Virus record (IMG/VR): IMGVR_UViG_3300044712_000493
Location: 1 to 47,418 of that record
Source of the DNA: a virus
Direction: 5' to 3' (one strand)
DNA length: 47,418 bases
Position 1 is the first letter of the stretch, and every line of letters starts with the position of its first letter. Both the position numbers and the translations under genes were made by a program. Positions 39,375 to 46,903 of the stretch are shown here, one piece after another. The notes beneath the pieces are model-generated. The model was given only the letters and a program-made list of their open reading frames with translations, was not told the DNA's origin and did no database searches.

Positions 39375-39733
39375 TGAAGAAATATCCTCATCTTAGGATC
39401 AGTGATAATTACTTTGTCTTGAGACTTGTCATGTCCAATGACAGTTATGATTGGATGTCTGTAGCTATCGTACCAGTCATGAAGTTCAAACTGTACGTTC
39501 GGAGCATTCGTTGACCTCACCAATGTACGAAGTAACTCAATATCAGCCGATCCGTAGTGGTGATTGCTCTTCGACTGGACAATACGAACCTCACCAGTGG
39601 TTAAGTTTGCACCTATAACATCAGTACCGCCAGCACCCTTTGATGCACTTGCTCGCAAGGCGATGAACCCACGCTTAGCAAGATACGCTATCGAACGATG
39701 CTCATTGTTTCTACCTTTAGTTACGCGAGACAT
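39350..39733 (-). CDS. Hjc-like Holliday-junction resolvase
   Basis: 127 residues. Signature of archaeal-type Hjc nucleases: RNNEHRSIAYLAKRGFIALR (E11), then SKGAGGTDVIGA (D38) and VRIVQSKSNHH (Q53-S-K55), i.e. the E...D...QxK PD-(D/E)XK core. Cuts four-way DNA junctions. The gene lies with helicase, SSB-like and annealing-protein genes in the replication-recombination operon. Start ATG overlaps the upstream gene by 17 nt. Confidence 0.85.
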   Translation of the reverse strand: MSRVTKGRNNEHRSIAYLAKRGFIALRASASKGAGGTDVIGANLTTGEVRIVQSKSNHHYGSADIELLRTLVRSTNAPNVQFELHDWYDSYRHPIITVIGHDKSQDKVIITDPKMRIFLQCLNETSS

Positions 39734-39932
39734 TTGAAATCGCTGAGCTCCGTTCTTGAACTATTCTTGGGGTAGTTACTTTGCTCGCCGGTACAGCAAC
39801 TTGCATCTTGAGTATCGGATGCTCAACGATGTGATGAGGACGATTGAGAAGTATGAGGCTCTCGAGAACAGTAACCACCATACCTTTCTTAAGCGTCTCA
39901 TGATTCAAGATTACCTTCGAACGCATATACAT
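39717..39932 (-). CDS. small basic protein
   Basis: 71 residues, ATG with GAGGT four bases upstream. Predicted strands MVVTVLESLILLN and MQVAVPASKV alternate with His/Arg/Pro-rich turns, perhaps a small beta-barrel. Overlaps the resolvase start. The opposing plus-strand frame here is not supported. Function unknown. Confidence 0.55.
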   Translation of the reverse strand: MYMRSKVILNHETLKKGMVVTVLESLILLNRPHHIVEHPILKMQVAVPASKVTTPRIVQERSSAISNVSRN

Positions 39933-39939
39933 AACTACC

Positions 39940-40356
39940 TCAAGTTAGTTCTCGTATCTTTCTTTGCGCATTCTCAAGTGCGAACATATCATTACTTGAT
40001 GCCACAAGGATCTCGTCTGCTATCTTTTTGTACTTCACGAACTCCCTGTGGTATGCATCAGAAGAACTGCGATAATGCTCAACACCTTTCGATAACTCTT
40101 CATTGCGCTTTTGTAGCTCGGTGAGTTGAACATCTGTCTCATGTAATGCAGTGGCAAGTTGAAGAATCCACTTTGAAGCAAACAGAATGAAGTCAGCATC
40201 ACGTGAGTCTGTTACTGAGATGTGGTTATCATAACTACTGCCATCCCATATGTAGTGTGGATCACTGTGATACTGACAAGGTGTTGGTATAGTAAGTTGC
40301 TTCGTTGAAAGCAACTTCCATTCAGTCTTGAACTTCTCCAGAATTTCCCTGTTCAT
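39940..40356 (-). CDS. hypothetical protein with C-terminal coiled coil
   Basis: 138 residues. Residues 1-80 are mixed; from about 85 the sequence (QLATALHETDVQLTELQKRN) is a long helix, probably coiled coil, ending at KIRELT. It overlaps the following gene by 35 nt. No family recognised. Confidence 0.6.
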   Translation of the reverse strand: MNREILEKFKTEWKLLSTKQLTIPTPCQYHSDPHYIWDGSSYDNHISVTDSRDADFILFASKWILQLATALHETDVQLTELQKRNEELSKGVEHYRSSSDAYHREFVKYKKIADEILVASSNDMFALENAQRKIRELT

Positions 40357-40657
40357 TGGGCTCTATCCTGTCTGTTACTTGGAAATGTCCGTCAGCCGCA
40401 GGAACTCCAGTTGGTCTGAAGAACTTCTCAAACTTCGCGTTGTCTTCCTGGAACTTGGTGTTCTGGAATCTGAGTTGTTCAACAATCTTCACGAGGACAC
40501 CAGGAAGATTCTCATAGAAGATTGTTACATTTACAGCAAAGACTTCGGAACCATACTTCTTCAGCAGTCCTTCCATCTCATCTGCACACTGTTCAACCTT
40601 CGGTACCATCTTGAGCCAGTGTTCTCGGCTTGGCGGGATAAGACCTACACTACCCAT
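40322..40657 (-). CDS. hypothetical protein
   Basis: 111 residues. The start overlaps the stop of the 55-residue gene (ATGA-type). Alpha/beta, with helices (PKVEQCADEMEGLLKKYG) and a polar C-terminal tail (PNEQGNSGEVQD). May be involved in DNA metabolism by neighbourhood only. Confidence 0.6.
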   Translation of the reverse strand: MGSVGLIPPSREHWLKMVPKVEQCADEMEGLLKKYGSEVFAVNVTIFYENLPGVLVKIVEQLRFQNTKFQEDNAKFEKFFRPTGVPAADGHFQVTDRIEPNEQGNSGEVQD

Positions 40658-40824
40658 CAGTCCTCCGTTCTTGCGATAAAGCGTTTGAGTGCCTCGAGAA
40701 CATACTTGTCAATATAGATAATGTTATTCTCGCCGACACCATTTTCAGTTGTGAGTATGATGTAATCTCCATCACACTCAGCATATACTCCATCACCGAT
40801 ATAATCTTTTACTACTACCTTCAT
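40657..40824 (-). CDS. small conserved-type phage protein
   Basis: 55 residues (MKVVVKDYIGDGVYAECDG ...), AGGAG 6 nt before the ATG. Beta-rich first half (YIILTTENG), then a helix (YVLEALKRFIART). Small proteins with this Y(I/L)GDGVYAE pattern are common in phage genomes, always of unknown function. Stop overlaps the next start. Confidence 0.7.
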   Translation of the reverse strand: MKVVVKDYIGDGVYAECDGDYIILTTENGVGENNIIYIDKYVLEALKRFIARTED

Positions 40825-40836
40825 GACGTTCTCCTG

Positions 40837-42171
40837 TTACTTATTAAAGATTGTTGGATCGAGATTCTCGCCAGGGGTAAACGAACTCAACCCAAGTACA
40901 CGACCCTTATCGGGATCTATCTGAAGCACCATATTACCTACAGCTCCAGCAAATCGTGACTTGAGTATGCTCATCTGCAATGTATTCTTCTGAAAGATAT
41001 TCGCAGTTAATTGATACTGATACATCAATGAGAACATCTCTGCAGATTTCTGACGTAGTGCAGATGTCCACTGTGCATCACCAGCATGGATACGAGTATC
41101 TTCGCGAGACATTACACGCTTGTCAGCAACTTGACTTGCAACAATACAGTGACAGTTGTGTCTGATTGCTGCAGTCTCGATATGCCACGATGCTCGAATC
41201 AATCCTTCAACCATATCCTGCATTTGAAAGTTCTGAATATGATCTATAACACACAGTGCTGGTTTGACATCTCCAATAGCGATAGCCGCTTGTTCTGGAG
41301 TTACAATGTCTCGAGGGTCGTAGACATACAGGCGATCACCGAAGTCAATCTTCAACATCTGAAGAATATCTTTCTGTGGAACCTGTATCTTTTTGAAGCG
41401 CATATCAGATAGTGATAAGTCCATCCGATTTGCTACAATCCTCTTGATACGTTCCTCGACAGGATCTTCAAGTGAAACAATCAAGATCTTCTCGTTGCTG
41501 ACCATCAGTGTTTCGTAAGCCAAGGCATCGAGAAAAGAACTTTTGTAGTGCCCAGGAAGCGCAAGGATAGAAGAAATCGTGCGCCGAGTGAGTCCTGCAA
41601 TTCTGTCATTAAGGAACTTAAACCCAGTAACAACAAGGTCGCCAGTGGTGTTAATCCTTTCAGCAACCATCCTTGCCACATCTTCAGAGGAATACTTCCT
41701 CTCACCGAGAAGTCGATCTTGAAGAAGAAGGAGTTCTGTAGTTTCCGTGAACAGACTACCATCCTTTTCTGCATCGGAAGGTTTGCCGTGTTCGACAAGG
41801 TTTGCCATTCGCTGCAGTCGTTCGGTAGCAAGTCGCTTGAACAACAGGTCTCTGAGTTCTGCATGGATGCCCCAAGGATCAGTGTGCTCCGCTGAGTATT
41901 GATACGCAGGATCTAAGAACTTGTCCCATGGAGCAGTTGTCTTTACGCCGTATCTCTTCGCCATCTCGACTGACATAGAAATCATGTCCTGCTTTGTCGG
42001 TCCAAGTTCAACAAGTATCTCGAATGCTTTCTTCAGATCTTCAACTGCAAACAGATTCGGATATGTCTTTAATAGAAGGTCGTACTTCCTTTCATGAAAA
42101 CAGAGGTGGAACAAGAACAACAACTCAAGGTCGTAGCTTTCAAACTTCGTGTCGATAACTACGCGTGCCAT
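40837..42171 (-). CDS. DnaB-like replicative helicase with an altered Walker A
   Basis: 444 residues. RecA-type fold typical of DnaB: VTGFKFLNDRIAGL before the P-loop, LPGHYKSS (205-212) in place of the usual GxxGxGKT/S, SLEDP (233-237, cf. SLEM in DnaB), Walker B LCVIDHIQ (D310), then CIVASQVAD (a sensor-type motif). An N-terminal helical domain (1-150) fits primase-interaction domains. In the absence of a phage polymerase it would load host replication machinery. The P-loop lacks the second conserved Gly but keeps Lys, so it may still bind ATP. Confidence 0.8.
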   Translation of the reverse strand: MARVVIDTKFESYDLELLFLFHLCFHERKYDLLLKTYPNLFAVEDLKKAFEILVELGPTKQDMISMSVEMAKRYGVKTTAPWDKFLDPAYQYSAEHTDPWGIHAELRDLLFKRLATERLQRMANLVEHGKPSDAEKDGSLFTETTELLLLQDRLLGERKYSSEDVARMVAERINTTGDLVVTGFKFLNDRIAGLTRRTISSILALPGHYKSSFLDALAYETLMVSNEKILIVSLEDPVEERIKRIVANRMDLSLSDMRFKKIQVPQKDILQMLKIDFGDRLYVYDPRDIVTPEQAAIAIGDVKPALCVIDHIQNFQMQDMVEGLIRASWHIETAAIRHNCHCIVASQVADKRVMSREDTRIHAGDAQWTSALRQKSAEMFSLMYQYQLTANIFQKNTLQMSILKSRFAGAVGNMVLQIDPDKGRVLGLSSFTPGENLDPTIFNK

Positions 42172-42956
42172 TAGAACAGACTCTCTTGGTTGTTACCCTG
42201 GATACGAGCGACACCCTTCTCGTAACGCTCAGGATCAATCTCCATGCATACATACTTACGGTTGCCTCCGATGTCGTTAGTTGCGACAGCCGTAGTGAAG
42301 GCGCCAGCGAACGGATCGAGTATAGCAGAACCAGGTTCCGTATAGCAAGCGATGAGGTTGTATGCAAGTTTACGTGGGAATGGTGCAGGATGCCACTTTG
42401 CCTCATTGTCCATAGGGATATGCCAGACATTCTGACGGATGACCTGAGAGATCATCTCCTTGAATCTGTCCTCGAAAGCAGGAAACTCAATCTCTCGAGA
42501 GCCAGTCCAAGAACTCTTGCGATAGATGTACACAGGTTCCCAAGCAAGGAATGGATAGTAATTGTTCCTTGACTCGATGTGCATACCTCTTATCACATTG
42601 CCAGATTGTTTTGTCCACGCAATCTTGTCAATAAACTTCAGACCGAGGTCGTGAAGCATCATCGACAGCCATGCTGACAAGTCAATGTTAGGATCTCCGC
42701 CTATATTGATAGCGAAGATTGCGCCTGGTTTCGCAGCTTCAATACACATCTTGAGGATACCTCTCATATCCTCTTCGTATGCCTTGAAGCTATTGTAGTC
42801 TGCCCCTGCGTTACCATCTGCCGCGCACTCCCGCTGGTTCCAGTACGGTGGCGAGGTGATAACGAGGTCGAACTGATGGTAGAACCTGGGCAACCACAGT
42901 TTGCAGTCGCCCAGGATCTCCATTGACTTCGTGACCTGTATAAGGTCGTCTCTCAT
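42171..42956 (-). CDS. DNA methyltransferase (N4/N6-type, beta class order)
   Basis: 261 residues. Motif IV TSPPYW (34-39) precedes motif I DPFAGAF (214-220), the order of beta-class adenine/cytosine-N4 enzymes. HPAPFPRKL (189-197) is another usual conserved segment. It transfers a methyl group from S-adenosylmethionine to DNA bases, probably protecting phage DNA from restriction. No cognate endonuclease gene is seen, so it is an orphan enzyme. Starts overlap on both sides. Confidence 0.9.
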   Translation of the reverse strand: MRDDLIQVTKSMEILGDCKLWLPRFYHQFDLVITSPPYWNQRECAADGNAGADYNSFKAYEEDMRGILKMCIEAAKPGAIFAINIGGDPNIDLSAWLSMMLHDLGLKFIDKIAWTKQSGNVIRGMHIESRNNYYPFLAWEPVYIYRKSSWTGSREIEFPAFEDRFKEMISQVIRQNVWHIPMDNEAKWHPAPFPRKLAYNLIACYTEPGSAILDPFAGAFTTAVATNDIGGNRKYVCMEIDPERYEKGVARIQGNNQESLF

Positions 42957-43600
42957 CAGAAGGGAAGGTCTGACGAGGAGATGGAAGCTGCACCAGCGGG
43001 TGCACCCATCTTCTCTGCCATCTTCGCTTGCTTCTCTTCTTCGATTGCCGTGTACAGATCGACGAGATTCTCGAGCGAGACCTGACCATTCTCAAGAAGA
43101 GCAAGGCTCTTCAGATCCATGTTCAGGTAGTCACCCCTCTCTTCGAGTGTGAACGTGACGAAGCGACCAGCCATCGACTGGATCTTCTTCCAGTCAATCT
43201 GCTGTGTTGTCTCGTCGAACGCACCGAAGACACGAGCCATCTTGCGACGGTTCGAACCAGACATATTCTTGAAACCTTCACTGTCTTCGGGAAGGACTGC
43301 GTTGTTGCGGTGGAGGAACAGAACGCCGCTGGTCTTCGGCTTGCCTTCGGAGGTCACATGGAACTTCAGAACTGTCTTGCCGTTGACGTTAGCAAGCTCC
43401 ATGAGTTTCTGGCTGTCAGTCATGTCAGCCTTCGAACGCATCACAAGGAAGAAGTCGGTAACGATAGCTTCCCGTTTCTTCCCCTTCAGATTGTACGTCT
43501 TGCCGACTACCGCAGTGTACTGCCCAGCCATCGCATTCTCAACCTTGACGGTTTCTTTCTGGATGACTTCTTCCTGTCCATACAGATTTGCACCTGACAT
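42956..43600 (-). CDS. single-stranded DNA-binding-type protein
   Basis: 214 residues, AGGAG before the ATG. The extreme C-terminus SISSSDLPF resembles the acidic, Phe-ending tip by which SSBs recruit partners. An Ala/Gly-rich linker precedes it. N-terminal two-thirds is mixed alpha/beta (KGKKREAIVTDFFLVMRSK, TVLKFHVTSEGKPK). Next to a Rad52/Sak-like gene, a usual pairing. OB fold inferred, not proven. Confidence 0.65.
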   Translation of the reverse strand: MSGANLYGQEEVIQKETVKVENAMAGQYTAVVGKTYNLKGKKREAIVTDFFLVMRSKADMTDSQKLMELANVNGKTVLKFHVTSEGKPKTSGVLFLHRNNAVLPEDSEGFKNMSGSNRRKMARVFGAFDETTQQIDWKKIQSMAGRFVTFTLEERGDYLNMDLKSLALLENGQVSLENLVDLYTAIEEEKQAKMAEKMGAPAGAASISSSDLPF

Positions 43601-43601
43601 A

Positions 43602-44327
43602 TCAGTTCTCCTGTTTAGTAGATTCGTCTTTCTTCATAGTCTCAATAAGACGATTGATTACTGGTTCGATTGCCTTGAGGAAAGCGGGAGCAGATTGAAG
43701 TGTCTGCTCTTTCCATCGCTTCGCATTCTCATTCCAATATCCTTCAAGCTGCGGATGAGGATGGCTCTCAAGATAGCCACGCATAAGTACGTCCCATTCC
43801 TCCCATATCTTGATTTGTTCTTGTGATAGAGGCTCATCAACCATACTTCCATACAGATCAGCAGATATACCGAAGTTACTATAAGCGTGACGTAGCGCTT
43901 TAGTAACTGATGCTTTGGCAGCATTGCCGATCAGTTCTCGAACCGTCTTCATGCTCTTCATCTGCTCACTACCGGCGTCATAGGCAGGAATAGGATGAGC
44001 GTCTACACCAATACGACTCTCACCAGTAACAATATCCCTTACCATAACCGAGGTGATGAAGACCATAGGTTCTTTGAGGAGCTCAGGTGATGAGACAAAT
44101 GTTTCTTGACGAAGTGGATGAGACTTGTCCATTTCGTCGAGCATATAGTCCCATGTAGCAAACGGGAAGCCACCCTTCATCTCGATCTTTTCAGGTGGTG
44201 TAGCAGTCTGCTTTACGGTACGATTATGCTCATACATCTGCCGCTTGAACTCTTCAAGTTGTCCAAGTGACGTGAAGTCACCAAGACGACTGAGTTGTTC
44301 AGATGAGTTGTCCTTCACCGGAAGCAA
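43602..44327 (-). CDS. Sak/Rad52-like single-strand annealing protein
   Basis: 241 residues from a TTG with AGGAG seven bases upstream. Contains VDAHPIPAYDAGSEQ and AAKASVTKALRHAYSNFGI followed by SADLYG, matching the SAK/DUF1071-type annealing proteins (K-A-x-x-T-x-A-L...FG-I/x-xDLY). These anneal complementary single strands in phage recombination. C-terminal 70 residues are helical and charged. Confidence 0.7.
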   Translation of the reverse strand: MLPVKDNSSEQLSRLGDFTSLGQLEEFKRQMYEHNRTVKQTATPPEKIEMKGGFPFATWDYMLDEMDKSHPLRQETFVSSPELLKEPMVFITSVMVRDIVTGESRIGVDAHPIPAYDAGSEQMKSMKTVRELIGNAAKASVTKALRHAYSNFGISADLYGSMVDEPLSQEQIKIWEEWDVLMRGYLESHPHPQLEGYWNENAKRWKEQTLQSAPAFLKAIEPVINRLIETMKKDESTKQEN

Positions 44328-44700
44328 GTTTACGCTCCTGAAGTTTGTTGTAAGCTTCTTGTAAGTGACGATAGTGAATCACTTCGTAAGTGTCGGTAAA
44401 CAGACTACCGAACTCACTGAATGGTGCGCAGACCGTCATGAGGAACTGAAGGTCTGGATGATCGAGGTGAATCCAACAGCACTTCTTCTCGTTCAATCGT
44501 CCAGATCGAGCGAGTCTGATGTTGTCAGAGTTACGGAGGAGGTTGACGCCAGACTTGTCCCTCGTCACAGTATACTTGGTGTTGTGACAAGGTTTGCCTT
44601 TCTTAAACATCTCAGCAATATCGGCGTCAAGTAAAACAGGTTCAACTACTGCTTTCTTGGGCTTGGGTTGTTTACCAGCCCTGTCCATATCCCTTGCCAT
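44299..44700 (-). CDS. hypothetical protein
   Basis: 133 residues starting MARDMDRAGKQPKPKKAV, with GGAG six bases before the ATG. Basic N-terminus; a region CCWIHLDHPDLQFLMTVCA and a C-terminal helix (VIHYRHLQEAYNKLQERK). Overlaps the annealing-protein start by 29 nt. Function unknown. Confidence 0.6.
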   Translation of the reverse strand: MARDMDRAGKQPKPKKAVVEPVLLDADIAEMFKKGKPCHNTKYTVTRDKSGVNLLRNSDNIRLARSGRLNEKKCCWIHLDHPDLQFLMTVCAPFSEFGSLFTDTYEVIHYRHLQEAYNKLQERKLASGEGQLI

Positions 44701-44717
44701 AGGGGTCTCCAAGAAGA

Positions 44718-44755
44718 AGTAGCTCCCGCAGAACCTTTAGTCTACGGGAGCTACT
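44718..44755 (-). terminator. strong hairpin, possible attenuator
   Basis: Perfect 11-bp stem AGTAGCTCCCG/CGGGAGCTACT with a 16-nt loop, followed on the minus strand by TCTTCTTGG. Not a classical T-run; may partially terminate or stabilise mRNA of the highly placed gene at 44770-45174. Confidence 0.5.
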
Positions 44756-44769
44756 CGCCGCTGAGTGGA

Positions 44770-45174
44770 TTACTGCGCGATCGGGGTCTCGGCTTTCGCC
44801 TTCGAGCCAATGGCATCCTTCGACTTGACGTAGAAGTGTGCCAGGTACGGCGTGTCCTTCAGCGCCACGTTCAGCGCCTTCACCGCCGTCTTGATCGCCG
44901 TCGCCTGCCCGCCAGTCAGTTCGTCCACTGCACCGTGGTAGGACTTCCCACCACCGCCGACTCGCTCGGTCTTCTTGAACTGCGGGTCGCTGGTCAGGAT
45001 TCCGAACTTGATGAGGAAGTCACGGAAGGACTTGCCCTTCACATCTTCCGGCTTCTCGGCATAGACAGGACGAACCAGTCCAGCCAAGACTGCCTTTTCG
45101 ATCTCTTCCTGCACCCGAGGGATTCCTGTCGAGTGTGCACTGAACGCAGCCCTGGCATCCATCTGATTTGCCAT
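44770..45174 (-). CDS. hypothetical protein, first gene of the replication operon
   Basis: 134 residues starting MANQMDARAAFSAHSTGIP; strong SD GGAGGT seven bases upstream. Higher GC and codon bias suggest abundant expression. Helical/basic composition (YHGAVDELTGGQATAIKTAV); the C-terminus is KSKDAIGSKAKAETPIAQ. Possibly a DNA-binding protein; no family recognised. Confidence 0.7.
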   Translation of the reverse strand: MANQMDARAAFSAHSTGIPRVQEEIEKAVLAGLVRPVYAEKPEDVKGKSFRDFLIKFGILTSDPQFKKTERVGGGGKSYHGAVDELTGGQATAIKTAVKALNVALKDTPYLAHFYVKSKDAIGSKAKAETPIAQ

Positions 45175-45362
45175 ACTGATTACCTCCATACTGTAATGTG
45201 AAAGGGTGGATTGTTTTGTCTTGTGGTATCAGGTTATCCACCTTGACCTGTACCTGTAAAGTTCTGAGTCGGTTGGACTACTTTTCCCTGTTTGCCAGAA
45301 TCAAGTTCCGATCTCTTGACTTCCTGGGGAATTTCGTCCGTTGAGTGAATGTCCTTCGGACA
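45175..45362 (-). promoter_or_regulatory. long 5' leader of the replication operon
   Basis: Between the predicted start near 45362 and the ATG at 45174. The first transcribed bases can form TGTCC-TTC-GGACA (45350-45362). Downstream GGTGGAT/ATCCACC (45205-45211 with 45236-45242) can pair near the ribosome binding site. An open frame through this leader is rejected because it crosses the promoter. Confidence 0.5.
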
Positions 45363-45368
45363 TACCCC

Positions 45369-45397
45369 AATATACGAAATGGAAAAGCGGAAGTCAA
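45369..45397 (-). promoter_or_regulatory. strong promoter, leftward (P6)
   Basis: Minus strand TTGACT (45397-45392), 17-bp spacer, TATATT (45374-45369). It would drive the replication/recombination genes. Confidence 0.85.
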
Positions 45398-45442
45398 GCG
45401 AAAAATGAAAAATATCCTTGTAATCTTTACAATCGGGGGTCG

Positions 45443-45712
45443 TTATCGGAACTGATCCCACAACTTCCCACACCTTACAATACTATCCAGAGATATACGA
45501 GCATAATCAACAAGAAATTTTTTGAAGAGTTTCTTATGCTCATCAGACTGAATGATAATCTCAAAATCAAGATTGATACCTTTACCATCAATCTCTTTTC
45601 CATGAATAGTTATTTGAAGCTCTGGTTGCTCATCGAAATAATCAAGATACATAATTATATCTTGAAGATCTTGAGCATCCATTACTGGCAGTTCGTGTTC
45701 TCCGTCTTTCAT
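45443..45712 (-). CDS. hypothetical protein
   Basis: 89 residues; ATG overlaps the upstream stop (CCATGA). Acidic N-terminal helical part, then strands (QPELQITIHGKEIDGKGI, NLDFEIIIQSDEHKK). Stops just upstream of P6. Unknown function. Confidence 0.6.
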   Translation of the reverse strand: MKDGEHELPVMDAQDLQDIIMYLDYFDEQPELQITIHGKEIDGKGINLDFEIIIQSDEHKKLFKKFLVDYARISLDSIVRCGKLWDQFR

Positions 45713-45987
45713 GGGACACGAGTAAAGGTTATGTCAGTCAGTTCTTCGTATCGCTTGTTTGAAAGTTTCAGTTCTGTCTCAAGCATCAAGCGAACAAGTG
45801 CGATACTGACAGGATCGGGTACAAGCAGGATATACTCACCGTTCGTACCAAGTTTCAAATCATAGTCAGATTCTTTCTTTTCAATCTTGTCAAGTTGCTT
45901 CAGCAAATTGGCAAGAGTATAGCGACGTTGTTCAAGTCGCTCAACTTCCTTTGAGTGTTTCCGAAAATCATCTGCGTTCATAAACAT
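45709..45987 (-). CDS. hypothetical protein
   Basis: 92 residues, GGAG five bases before the ATG. A charged N-terminal helix (KHSKEVERLEQRRYTLANLL) and a C-terminal alpha/beta region (GEYILLVPDPVSIALVRLML). First gene after promoter P7. Function unknown. Confidence 0.65.
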   Translation of the reverse strand: MFMNADDFRKHSKEVERLEQRRYTLANLLKQLDKIEKKESDYDLKLGTNGEYILLVPDPVSIALVRLMLETELKLSNKRYEELTDITFTRVP

Positions 45988-46033
45988 ATATACTCCATAT
46001 TAAATGAAGTGGGGTCAACCAATTGCCCGTAAC

Positions 46034-46063
46034 AATATACGAAACTTAAACCCCATTTGTCAA
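46034..46063 (-). promoter_or_regulatory. promoter, leftward (P7)
   Basis: Minus strand TTGACA (46063-46058), 18-bp spacer, TATATT (46039-46034). Same upstream flank (AATAGTGC) as P1. Confidence 0.75.
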
Positions 46064-46085
46064 GCACTATTTCGTGATTTGAAAA

Positions 46086-46328
46086 CTATTTTTGTACTGT
46101 GCTGACTCGCTGTTCGAAGATCACCTTCCCCTGATTATCCGCTATGTGTATCGTCTGTTCTTCTGGATTAAATCCAGGGATAATATTAACAATGAAGTTG
46201 AGATCAGCCCTTCCAACATTTCTGTTAAAGACTGATATGACTATTCCAGAGTCGGTAGCGATGTGTTTTTCTACAATACGTCCCTTCCGATGTCCAGAAT
46301 ATCTGATGATTGCAAACTGTCGTTTCAC
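46086..46328 (-). CDS. hypothetical protein, GTG start
   Basis: 80 residues from a GTG overlapping the upstream stop (GTGA), with AGGA eight bases upstream. Strand-rich and basic (FAIIRYSGHRKGRIVEKHIA, DSGIVISVFNRNVGRADL). Function unknown; last gene before promoter P7. Confidence 0.6.
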   Translation of the reverse strand: MKRQFAIIRYSGHRKGRIVEKHIATDSGIVISVFNRNVGRADLNFIVNIIPGFNPEEQTIHIADNQGKVIFEQRVSTVQK

Positions 46329-46525
46329 GTCTTGATTCCTGCCTTTCTGTGGCACCACTCCATCCACACATCAAAGGGATTCATGTTCTTAAATTCGTCT
46401 GAACCGGCAATCAGTTCTTGACAGATAGCTCCCCATGCTCCATCTTCAAATTCATTTACCCAGTCAACGTCAAGGAGATCATCAAGAAACTTAACCTGTG
46501 CATCGGTAAGAATTATCTTCTTCAC
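46325..46525 (-). CDS. paralogue of the gene at 46706-46903
   Basis: 66 residues from a GTG with AAGGAG five bases upstream. Sequence KKIILTDAQVKFLDDLLDVD, DGAWGAICQELIAGS and FDVWMEWCHRK aligns along its whole length with the product at 46706-46903. The upstream ATG at 46615 would overlap another gene and is rejected. Small globular helical protein, unknown function. Confidence 0.6.
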   Translation of the reverse strand: MKKIILTDAQVKFLDDLLDVDWVNEFEDGAWGAICQELIAGSDEFKNMNPFDVWMEWCHRKAGIKT

Positions 46526-46538
46526 TTTCTCTCCTTGA

Positions 46539-46709
46539 TTAGTTGATCCAGATTCTACGAGAACCAATCTGATATATTGAACCCTTGTAATAGATTGGTT
46601 TGTCAGGGAATCCATACGAGCGTGCTATACTGGCTAGAGCTTCCCTTAACTTTTGTTTCCTTAACCTCTTCCAGTTCTCTTCGCTTGAACGTTTATCTTC
46701 TTCGCTCAT
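46539..46709 (-). CDS. small basic protein
   Basis: 56 residues (MSEEDKRSSEENWKRLRKQK ...), ATG overlapping the previous stop in ATGA. N-terminal half very charged and helical, then YGFPDKPIYYKGSIYQIGSR, a compact beta end. It lies between the two paralogues. Unknown function. Confidence 0.6.
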   Translation of the reverse strand: MSEEDKRSSEENWKRLRKQKLREALASIARSYGFPDKPIYYKGSIYQIGSRRIWIN

Positions 46710-46903
46710 CTTGGAACCCCGTATTGTTCAAGCCAAGCGTTCCAGACTTCGAATGTGCTGAGTCCGGGAAACATACCAGATCCAGCAATGAGTTGTTGAC
46801 AAATCACTGCCCATACCCCATCTGGAGCTTTTGAATCAAAGGTTGGGTTTAGTAACTTGTCAAGATAAGCCATTTGTTCTTCAGTGAGAATAATCTTTTT
46901 CAT
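46706..46903 (-). CDS. small protein, paralogue of the gene at 46325-46525
   Basis: 65 residues starting MKKIILTEEQMAYLDKLLN; AAGGAGG seven bases before the ATG. Shares KKIILT(D/E)xQ...LDxLL, DGxWxxICQxLIAGS and FxVWxxW with its paralogue. Translationally coupled to the MazG-like gene. Function unknown. Confidence 0.65.
   Translation of the reverse strand: MKKIILTEEQMAYLDKLLNPTFDSKAPDGVWAVICQQLIAGSGMFPGLSTFEVWNAWLEQYGVPR

Noticed and set aside
39756-40124. 122-codon plus-strand frame
   Set aside because: Antisense to two genes in a leftward operon; no SD and no promoter in that direction.
45234-45473. 79-codon minus-strand frame
   Set aside because: It runs through promoter P6 and its leader, so the RNA would not contain its start.
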